From positions 1 to 16,221 of the forward strand of contig JAKAGX010000014.1 in assembly GCA_021825465.1 (NCBI GenBank): a stretch of 16,221 nucleotides of DNA, given 5' to 3'. Source of the DNA: a bacterium (GTDB lineage: Bacteria > Patescibacteriota > Minisyncoccia > UBA6257 > GWB1-50-10). The translations under genes and the position numbers were made by a program. A model generated the notes under the pieces. That model was given only the letters and a program-made list of their open reading frames with translations. It searched no databases and was not told where the DNA came from. The first letter of the stretch is position 1, and each line of letters begins with the position of its first letter. Shown one piece after another: positions 1 to 4,235 of the stretch.

Positions 1-233
1 TTTCCGTTTTCCAAAATGACCGTATTCTCCGGCCATCGATTCGGCAAATCGGCATTTCGTTCCAAGATCTCCCGATCCCAATCGATGCCGAGGAGTGTTC
101 CTCCGGGCGTCAGCCGTTCCAAGATTGCTTTTGCGTGGCCTCCTTCCCCGAACGTGCCGTCGATGAAGAATTCCCCTTTCTGCGGGTCCAAGATCTCTAT
201 TGCTTCGTTTAAAAGAACGGGAACGTGGGACAT
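1..233 (-). CDS. rsmH: 16S rRNA (cytosine-1402-N4) methyltransferase, N-terminal part
   Basis: This is the first 77 codons of RsmH (MraW), the SAM-dependent enzyme that N4-methylates C1402 in the 16S rRNA decoding centre. The rest lies beyond the left edge. The reading begins MSHVPVLLNEAIEIL and continues to the SAM-binding loop DGTFGEGGHAKAIL at about residues 29-42, then GTLLGIDWD, the usual second SAM-site strand. The start at 233 lies two bases after the mraZ stop, so the two genes are almost certainly co-transcribed, as in the classical dcw order mraZ-rsmH. I see no separate promoter. The identity is very secure from the loop and the gene order, although most of the protein is not visible. 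Confidence 0.93.
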   Translation of the reverse strand, partial: MSHVPVLLNEAIEILDPQKGEFFIDGTFGEGGHAKAILERLTPGGTLLGIDWDREILERNADLPNRWPENTVILENG

Positions 234-235
234 GG

Positions 236-667
236 CTATATTCCCAGTTCCCCGAGCTTCTCGGCTATTTCATCTGAAGATGACTCGGTCTTTGTTTTGT
301 AAGTGTCCCATTCGGCCGAGTCCCAAATTTCAATTCTGTTGAAGAGGCCGGTCAAGACGACTTGTTTTTTGAGTCCGGCATATTTCCGCAAATATTCGGG
401 GATCAAGATTCTCCCCTGATTATCGAACGTGACATCCGATGCTCCTGCGAGCATCAAACGCACGAACGCTCGAGAGTTCGATTGAGCCAATGGCAGCGAC
501 ATCAATTTTTGAACGAGCGTTTCCCACTCTTTTGCGCCGAACATGAACAAGCATTTGTCCAAGCCCCTCGTAATAATGGCACCGGCCTCTATTTTTTCCC
601 TGAATTTGGCCGGTACGGCTACCCGACCTTTGATATCCAAACTATGTTTGTATTCTCCCAGTATCAT
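236..667 (-). CDS. mraZ: Transcriptional regulator MraZ
   Basis: MraZ is a DNA-binding protein that represses or tunes the division and cell-wall cluster by binding repeats upstream of its own gene. The protein has 143 residues, the normal length, with two SpoVT-AbrB half-domains. The first contains GEYKHSLDIKGRVAVPAKF near the N terminus (key DxxGR at about residues 11-15). The second contains DNQGRILIPEYLRKYAG around residues 80-98. The C-terminal FNRIEIWDSAEW is also typical. The ATG at 667 is preceded by a leader of about 65 bases that holds three GTGG repeats, the likely operator. rsmH follows with a two-base gap. Composition matches the neighbours and nothing appears broken. Confidence 0.96.
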   Translation of the reverse strand: MILGEYKHSLDIKGRVAVPAKFREKIEAGAIITRGLDKCLFMFGAKEWETLVQKLMSLPLAQSNSRAFVRLMLAGASDVTFDNQGRILIPEYLRKYAGLKKQVVLTGLFNRIEIWDSAEWDTYKTKTESSSDEIAEKLGELGI

Positions 668-670
668 GTT

Positions 671-730
671 GAAAATCTCGGTTTTCCCCAGATTGGCGAG
701 TTATCCACAAACTTATCCACTTCTCACCAC
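671..730 (-). promoter_or_regulatory. Probable MraZ-box repeats in the mraZ leader
   Basis: Read on the minus strand, GTGG occurs three times at 727-730, 717-720 and 705-708, each in an AGTGG or TGTGG context and spaced 10 and 12 bases apart. This is about one helical turn and resembles the regularly spaced G-rich repeats known to bind MraZ in other bacteria. They lie just downstream of the -10 box, so a bound protein would block transcription. Assignment is by position and spacing only. On the plus strand the same bases read TTATCCACA (701-709) and TTATCCACT (713-721), so DnaA binding is an alternative. Confidence 0.5.
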
Positions 731-741
731 TCTTATGTACC

Positions 742-750
742 ATTATACCA
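742..750 (-). promoter_or_regulatory. Extended -10 promoter of mraZ-rsmH
   Basis: The minus strand reads TGG-TATAAT, a consensus -10 with the TGn extension. The -35 position is a run of T from the upstream terminator and does not match the consensus, as is common for extended -10 promoters. The predicted mRNA start is near 735, giving a 5' leader of about 65 to 70 bases that contains the putative MraZ sites. Confidence 0.6.
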
Positions 751-763
751 CCACTCCCAACAC

Positions 764-785
764 AAAAAAACCGCCATATTGGCGG
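764..785 (-). terminator. Rho-independent terminator upstream of mraZ
   Basis: On the minus strand a six-base-pair stem CCGCCA/TGGCGG closes a three-base loop and runs directly into seven T. It is a textbook intrinsic terminator. It is the second leftward terminator after the gene ending at 923, so it may end a separate short transcript. Confidence 0.8.
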
Positions 786-865
786 ATTCATTAGGTTTTA
801 TCTTGCTTTCTCGGGATGAGTTATCAACAGTTGACTTGTGGGGATTCTCCACTTTCAAATTGTAG

Positions 866-908
866 AAAAAAGTATCCCGGATTCCGCAGCAAGTGCAGGA
901 TCCGGGAT
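866..908 (-). terminator. Rho-independent terminator of the M50 protease unit
   Basis: Perfect nine-base arms (874-882 and 900-908, ATCCGGGAT type) enclose a 17-base loop that can pair a little further. On the minus strand the stem is followed after two bases by six T (866-871). It lies 15 bases past the stop of the 125-residue gene and closes that two-gene unit. Confidence 0.8.
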
Positions 909-922
909 AACGTTATGCGAAG

Positions 923-1300
923 TCAGTATACACAGAGCCTTCCGCGCTCTGTTCTTTCGAACGAGCCGTTGGCTCTTTTTAGGACGCCGGGTTTCACGAC
1001 GTGAAATGATTGCCCGTGCCGTATCTCCCGAACGTCGACGAAGAAGATCGTCTCTTGCTCGGCAACGGCCATACGGTCGACCTTCACGGCGGGATTCGGA
1101 AAGATAAATATCTTTCCGTCCTTCTCGATGGCAAGGAATTGCCCGTCCTTCGCTTCTCCGAATTTCGGAGTCGCGAGCGGATCGGACAATTCTTCGCTGT
1201 TCAAGATGCCGATTTGCTTCGCTTCGAACTCCTTCAGGAAAAGTTCGAACATCTCCCGGTTTTTCACCCCGGCTTCGTATTTGTTGATGATATCGATCAT
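923..1300 (-). CDS. Hypothetical protein, 125 residues, partner of the M50 protease
   Basis: I do not recognise this protein. It has 125 residues, no signal peptide and no membrane segment, so it is probably cytoplasmic. The first 35 residues look helical and charged (MIDIINKYEAGVKNREMFEL). The middle looks like a small beta-rich fold with DGQFLAIEKDGKIFIFPNP and ETIFFVDVREI. The start at 1300 is supported by a strong AAGGAGGT Shine-Dalgarno six bases upstream. The gene begins 16 bases after the M50 protease stop, so the two are one operon and could act together, for example as protease and regulator or substrate; that is only inference. The last 60 bases of coding sequence contain two small inverted repeats (GAGCC/GGCTC and CAGAGC/GCTCTG), shortly before the terminator. 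Confidence 0.75.
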   Translation of the reverse strand: MIDIINKYEAGVKNREMFELFLKEFEAKQIGILNSEELSDPLATPKFGEAKDGQFLAIEKDGKIFIFPNPAVKVDRMAVAEQETIFFVDVREIRHGQSFHVVKPGVLKRANGSFERTERGRLCVY

Positions 1301-1316
1301 TGCCGGACCTCCTTGC

Positions 1317-2069
1317 TTAGAAAGTTTTTATCCAGACGCGGGTAGTTGCCAGGAATACCATGCCGAGGATGAGCAGGAACAAATAATAGATTGCCCAGTT
1401 CCTCTGCTGATCGATGGTCATGGCAAGTTCATTGCGGCTGCCGTATGGATCGTCGTGCTTCGCCCGGAATTGAAGGCCCCAAAAGAGCCATATGCCGGAC
1501 ATCGTGAGATCCTGCTCCCCCAATACTATCAGCATAACGGCTGCAATGAAGAATGTTATGCCGATGCCCCATACGAAGTGGCCGTCGCGGTCTTCAGAAA
1601 CGCTGTCGAAGAACACTTTTGCGAAATGTCCTCCGTCGAAGATCCAAAGCGGGAGCAGGTTATAAAGTATGAGAGCGCCGCTGATATTTACTACGGCTTC
1701 AAGATGCGTTACGGTCACTGCGCCCATGGCGGTAAGTATCCCGTAAGCCACGACAACGAAGACATTTGCAGTTACGCCGGCTAGATAGATCGCCGCTTTG
1801 TTCGACCACGGCAACCTGTCGAGTTTGTCTTTCGAGCTCGGATCGGGCATTGCTCCTCCGAGTATGACAAGGAAGATGAGATGCGTTTTGATCCCGTTTG
1901 CTTCAAGGACGATGAGATGGCCCAATTCATGGATGACCAAGGTCATCGTTACCGCTGTTGCAAAAAAATTCGGGTCTTGGAAGTGGAGCCATTTTCCTAT
2001 TTGAAGGAAAACGATCCAATTGATTGCGGCCGTACCGACCGCGACGAGGATTCCCGTCGTTCGTTTCAT
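1317..2069 (-). CDS. Site-2 protease-like membrane metallopeptidase (family M50)
   Basis: This is a 250-residue polytopic membrane protein with both zinc-site motifs of the M50/S2P family. HELGH is at residues 47-51, inside a hydrophobic helix, where the two His are ligands and the Glu is catalytic. NLLPLWIFDGGH is at residues 137-148, and its Asp145 would be the third zinc ligand. About six membrane segments are visible (roughly residues 7-25, 35-58, 92-116, 127-150, 165-184 and 225-242). Family members cut transmembrane helices of anti-sigma factors or signal-peptide remnants; the substrate here is unknown. No PDZ domain is present, so this is a minimal version. A Shine-Dalgarno AGGAGG seven bases before ATG 2069 fixes the start. 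It is the first gene of a unit with the 125-residue protein, driven by a near-consensus promoter at 2164-2192. Confidence 0.88.
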   Translation of the reverse strand: MKRTTGILVAVGTAAINWIVFLQIGKWLHFQDPNFFATAVTMTLVIHELGHLIVLEANGIKTHLIFLVILGGAMPDPSSKDKLDRLPWSNKAAIYLAGVTANVFVVVAYGILTAMGAVTVTHLEAVVNISGALILYNLLPLWIFDGGHFAKVFFDSVSEDRDGHFVWGIGITFFIAAVMLIVLGEQDLTMSGIWLFWGLQFRAKHDDPYGSRNELAMTIDQQRNWAIYYLFLLILGMVFLATTRVWIKTF

Positions 2070-2163
2070 TGATGCCTCCTATATTTTGTTTTCTTGAAAG
2101 GTTGTCCAAAAACCAGTTCTGGGAGTTAATTCATTGAAAAAAAACATGCCCCAGGCTGGAAAA

Positions 2164-2192
2164 ATTATATAACTAAATTGCCTTTCAGTCAA
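2164..2192 (-). promoter_or_regulatory. Near-consensus sigma-70 type promoter of the M50 unit
   Basis: On the minus strand TTGACT (2187-2192) and a perfect TATAAT (2164-2169) are separated by exactly 17 bases. Transcription would start near 2157, leaving a leader of roughly 88 bases before ATG 2069. The promoter lies just beyond the stop of the upstream phosphatase gene at 2205. Confidence 0.8.
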
Positions 2193-2204
2193 TGACTTCC
2201 GGTT

Positions 2205-2828
2205 CTATGCGGGGATTTTGATGCCGTCCGTTTCGAGTATTTTGAATTCAACGCCGTCGGTCGCAATTTTCACAAAGGCAGTGTTTCCAATGTCCATTGA
2301 TTTGAAATTTTGATAGGTGCCGAAGCCGAGGTGAATGAGGAATGCGCGCATGATCCCGCCATGGCTCACGACAAGAACCGTTTTCCCCGCATATGCCGAT
2401 GCGATCTCCCGAAGAAAAGTTATCATGCGGCTTGCAAGATCGATGTTGTTTTCAACGCCTTCGGGGTAGGTATTGTGGAACTTCACCGCGCCGGCGAGCT
2501 TGCCGAGGTTTGCTCGAGCTTCCCTGATGAGTTCCCCGAACTTATCGGCGTCCGTCCCGTCGAGTGAACCGTAACTCCGCTCTCGGATGATATCCCGCGT
2601 TTCGACGGCGAGTTTCTTTTCGAGGGCTATGATCTCTGCCGTTTGCTTTGCTCGCAGGAGGTTCGAAGAAAAAACGGCGTCAAAGCGAACGTCTTTCAGT
2701 TTTTGTGCCGTTTTGGCCGCCTGTTTTTTGCCGTTTTCCGTGAGGGCAGGATTTCCTCCAACGACCTTGCCGATGTTTCCTTCCGATTCTCCGTGCCTTA
2801 CGAGGTAGATGGTGCAAAGGTTATCCAT
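2205..2828 (-). CDS. Histidine phosphatase family protein (phosphoglycerate mutase-like)
   Basis: This is a 207-residue cytoplasmic phosphatase or mutase of the branch-1 histidine phosphatase superfamily. It begins MDNLCTIYLVRHGESEGN. His12 in LVRHGES is the phosphorylated nucleophile, Arg11 and Arg59 (SSNLLRAKQTAEI) bind phosphate, Glu83 (ERSYGSLDG) is the likely acid/base, and VSHGGIMRAF carries the second His156. Substrate cannot be told: the protein could be a broad phosphatase, a GpmB-like or a cobalamin/ribazole phosphatase-like enzyme. The open frame runs upstream to 3062 but that part crosses tRNA sequence, so the start must be ATG 2828, where homology begins. That ATG abuts the CCA of a tRNA 3' half, with no Shine-Dalgarno, so the mRNA may be made by tRNA-type processing or by read-through from tRNA-Val. 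Confidence 0.9.
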   Translation of the reverse strand: MDNLCTIYLVRHGESEGNIGKVVGGNPALTENGKKQAAKTAQKLKDVRFDAVFSSNLLRAKQTAEIIALEKKLAVETRDIIRERSYGSLDGTDADKFGELIREARANLGKLAGAVKFHNTYPEGVENNIDLASRMITFLREIASAYAGKTVLVVSHGGIMRAFLIHLGFGTYQNFKSMDIGNTAFVKIATDGVEFKILETDGIKIPA

Positions 2829-2875
2829 TGGTGGGCGTTGCTGGGATCGAACCAGCGATCTTTGCAACCTGCCCC
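2829..2875 (-). pseudogene. Orphan tRNA 3' half ending in CCA
   Basis: The minus strand carries a complete tRNA 3' part: half an anticodon stem and a variable region AAGATC, a perfect T arm (GCTGG-TTCGATC-CCAGC), the acceptor strand AACGCCC, a discriminator A and an encoded CCA. The matching 5' half (GGGCGTT, D arm) is absent. The sequence before it does not fold as an anticodon arm, and only 62 bases separate this CCA end from the tRNA-Val end. It resembles the T-arm half of tRNA-Val but has a different acceptor. It may be a degenerate tRNA, a remnant left by an element that integrated into a tRNA 3' end, or a signal for 3' processing just before ATG 2828. Confidence 0.65.
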
Positions 2876-2999
2876 GCACCAAAATTGCTGTGCACCCTGC
2901 AGGGATCGAACCTGCGATCTTCGCAATGTGAATGCGACGTTCTACCACTAAACTAAGGGTGCAATTTTTGGCGCGGGGCGTGCGCAACGATCTTCCTGG
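2852..2999. repeat. Imperfect inverted repeat flanking tRNA-Val
   Basis: Plus-strand 2961-2999 and minus-strand 2888-2852 align over about 38 positions with about 30 identities. Shared blocks are GCAATTTT, GG, GCGGGGC, GCAA, GATC and CTGG. A leftward transcript could therefore form a long interrupted stem with tRNA-Val as its loop. The right arm overlaps the orphan tRNA 3' half. It could have arisen by an inverted duplication. Confidence 0.6.
2891..2962 (-). tRNA. tRNA-Val (anticodon CAC)
   Basis: All arms fold. The acceptor is GCACCCT/AGGGTGC, and the D arm is GTTT/GAAC with loop AGTGGTA. The anticodon stem is TCGCA/TGCGA with loop TTCACAT, giving anticodon CAC, which reads GUG (Val). The variable region is AGATC, and the T arm is GCAGG/CCTGC with loop TTCGATC. 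The discriminator is A, as expected for Val. No CCA is encoded (CAG follows), so CCA must be added enzymatically. The length is 72 because the D loop is one base short. The flanks are complementary to each other over about 38 bases, which is unusual. I see no convincing promoter in the 120 bases upstream. Confidence 0.95.
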
Positions 3000-3063
3000 G
3001 CGAAGTGTTGTATATTTGAGCAAAAGAATTCGCCCGTTGAAAGCAAAACCATTTGCTTTCAAC
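2998..3063. repeat. Two adjacent inverted repeats upstream of tRNA-Val
   Basis: GGGCGAA (2998-3004) pairs perfectly with TTCGCCC (3029-3035) across 24 bases. Directly next to it a 12-bp perfect stem (arms 3036-3047 and 3052-3063, GTTGAAAGCAAA type) closes a four-base loop. Neither is followed by a T run on either strand, so they are not ordinary terminators. Their role is unknown; folding of a precursor RNA is possible. Confidence 0.6.
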
Positions 3064-3090
3064 CCACCTCGCTAAACGCCCGATACCCTT

Positions 3091-3138
3091 AAAGTTAAAT
3101 CAAACCCTCCCAAATTTCAACGTGAAACTTGGGAGGGT
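3091..3138 (-). terminator. Rho-independent terminator of rplJ-rplL
   Basis: A 16-bp stem with one G-U pair (arms 3104-3119 and 3123-3138, ACCCTCCCAA type) closes a three-base loop. On the minus strand it is followed by TTTGATTTAAC, a broken T tract. It lies 20 bases after the rplL stop and ends the ribosomal protein transcript. Confidence 0.82.
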
Positions 3139-3158
3139 AGATATATACTGAACTGCTT

Positions 3159-3524
3159 TTATTGCAGCTCCGCGGTTGCGCCGACTTCCTCGAGCTTCTT
3201 CTTGAGTTCTTCGGCTTCTTCTTTTTTCAACCCCTCTTTGACGAGCTTCGGGGCTCCGTCTGCGACGTCCTTAGCTTCTTTGAGGCCCAAGCCAGTCGCT
3301 TCGCGGATGACCTTGATGACGTTGATCTTCTGATCGCCGGCGGCTTTGAGCATCACACCCCAGGAGGTCTTTTCCTCCGCGGCTGCTCCCCCGTTCGCCG
3401 GTCCCGCGACGGCCATTGCCGCAGCCGAGACGCCGAACTTCTCTTCGAGCGCTTTGACGAGCTCGGAAAGTTCGATGACCGAGAGCTTCTCGATCTTTTC
3501 TATGATGTCGTTGAATTTTTCCAT
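3159..3524 (-). CDS. rplL: 50S ribosomal protein L7/L12
   Basis: L7/L12 forms the flexible stalk of the large ribosomal subunit and recruits translation GTPases. The 121-residue product has the usual architecture: an N-terminal dimerisation helix pair (residues 1-32, IEKLSVIELSELVKALEEKFGV), an Ala/Gly-rich hinge (about 33-50, AAAMAVAGPANGGAAAEEK) and a globular C-terminal domain (about 53-121). The C-terminal domain carries the factor-binding surface IKVIREATGLGLKEAKD and GAPKLVKEGLKKEEAEELK. The gene begins 22 bases after rplJ with only a distant AAAGG upstream, so translation may be coupled to rplJ. It is followed by a strong terminator. Identity is certain. Confidence 0.98.
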   Translation of the reverse strand: MEKFNDIIEKIEKLSVIELSELVKALEEKFGVSAAAMAVAGPANGGAAAEEKTSWGVMLKAAGDQKINVIKVIREATGLGLKEAKDVADGAPKLVKEGLKKEEAEELKKKLEEVGATAELQ

Positions 3525-3546
3525 GATAGTTTGAATGAATTGACCT

Positions 3547-4044
3547 TTATTGTTGTTTTGCCTTTTCGTTCAAAACGAAAAGGACTTTCTTGATCGGAAC
3601 GGTGAGCATGAATGCAAGCTGTCCCAGGAGGACTTCGCGTGACGGAAGCTGACCGAGCGTTTCGACTTCCGCTTTCTCCATGAACCGCTTCCCTTTGACC
3701 TCGAAGCCGCCCAAAATATTGAAGATATTTTTTGCTCTGAACGGTTTGCCGAATTGATAGACGACGTTTGCGGTCTCGACCGAATCTTTCGGCGAAAACA
3801 CGACGCCGACTTGGCCTTCGAGTTTTTTTGCATCGAAGTCGATGCCTTTCTCTTTCAGCGCGAGGGTCAAGAGCCGCTTTTTCATGACGACCATGACGCC
3901 CCCGAGTCCCCGGACGAGTTTTCGAAACACGTTCAAATCATTCGCCGAGAGGCCGGTGAAATCGGTGAAGACGACGGTTTCGCTTTTATCGAATTCCCCT
4001 TTTCCCGTTTCGATTTGTTCCTTTTTTTGCGCTTTTGTTTTCAT
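3547..4044 (-). CDS. rplJ: 50S ribosomal protein L10
   Basis: L10 anchors L7/L12 dimers to the ribosome stalk base and usually represses its own operon by binding the mRNA leader. The protein has 165 residues, the normal length. The N-terminal rRNA-binding domain shows VVFTDFTGLSANDLNVFRKL and a lysine-rich KKRLLTLALKEKGI. The C-terminal helix (about 145-165, FMLTVPIKKVLFVLNEKAKQQ) is the L12-binding spine. The ATG at 4044 is the only sensible start. It has no Shine-Dalgarno: the preceding bases are the T tract of the attenuator hairpin, ending five bases before the ATG. rplL follows in the same transcript. Confidence 0.97.
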   Translation of the reverse strand: MKTKAQKKEQIETGKGEFDKSETVVFTDFTGLSANDLNVFRKLVRGLGGVMVVMKKRLLTLALKEKGIDFDAKKLEGQVGVVFSPKDSVETANVVYQFGKPFRAKNIFNILGGFEVKGKRFMEKAEVETLGQLPSREVLLGQLAFMLTVPIKKVLFVLNEKAKQQ

Positions 4045-4045
4045 A

Positions 4046-4157
4046 TAACAAAAAAATCTGCGTTTCCGCAGTTTTCAAGAAGAATCGACCGACTTCCCAG
4101 AAGTTTCTTCCTCGGCAGGATGATTAAGCCTTGCGGCCCCTGCTATCTACGGAACAA
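4046..4157 (-). ncRNA. Ribosomal protein L10 leader (cis-regulatory RNA)
   Basis: The minus-strand RNA upstream of rplJ contains CCGUAGAUAGCAGGGGCCGC, then AAGGCUUAAUCAUCCUGCCG and AGGAAG. These are the recognisable conserved parts of the L10 leader, where a kink-turn region binds L10-(L12). It ends in the intrinsic terminator at 4050-4071, immediately before the start codon. In known cases L10 binding represses the operon by favouring termination or blocking initiation. Here the placement suggests transcription attenuation. The limits are approximate; the 5' end is the predicted transcription start. Confidence 0.82.
4050..4071 (-). terminator. Attenuator terminator in the L10 leader
   Basis: A perfect CTGCG-GAAA-CGCAG tetraloop hairpin (4058-4071) is followed on the minus strand by a single A and then seven T (4050-4056). 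It sits between the L10-binding part of the leader and ATG 4044, so read-through must be regulated for rplJ-rplL to be expressed. Confidence 0.85.
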
Positions 4158-4163
4158 TTCAAT

Positions 4164-4190
4164 ACTATAATGTCGAAGCTCAAATGTCAA
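4164..4190 (-). promoter_or_regulatory. Promoter of rplJ-rplL
   Basis: A perfect -35 TTGACA (4185-4190) is followed by TATAGT at 15 bases (4164-4169) or TAGTAT at 17 bases. The short spacing of the better -10 leaves some doubt about the exact start, predicted near 4157. It lies about 47 bases past the gyrB stop. Confidence 0.65.
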
Positions 4191-4193
4191 ATA

Positions 4194-4217
4194 CCAAATC
4201 AACCCTCATTGATTTGG
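4194..4217. repeat. Inverted repeat downstream of gyrB
   Basis: CCAAATCA (4194-4201) and TGATTTGG (4210-4217) form an eight-base-pair stem with an eight-base loop. Tandem ATTTGGA-like units follow to 4233. On the minus strand it lies just after the gyrB stop and is followed by few T, so it could be a weak gyrB terminator. It also abuts the -35 of the rplJ promoter. Confidence 0.4.
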
Positions 4218-4235
4218 AATTTGGATTTGGAATTC

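Noticed and set aside
701..829. Replication origin from the TTATCCACA-like boxes
   Set aside because: Only one perfect box is present, there is no dnaA, dnaN or AT-rich unwinding stretch, and the boxes coincide with the GTGG repeats expected at mraZ.
2100..2160. Attenuator hairpin in the M50 leader (CCAG/CTGG next to T runs)
   Set aside because: The stems have only four base pairs with one- or two-base loops, too weak to call.
2829..3062. N-terminal extension of the histidine phosphatase frame
   Set aside because: This part crosses tRNA-Val and the tRNA 3' half, and the family homology begins at ATG 2828.
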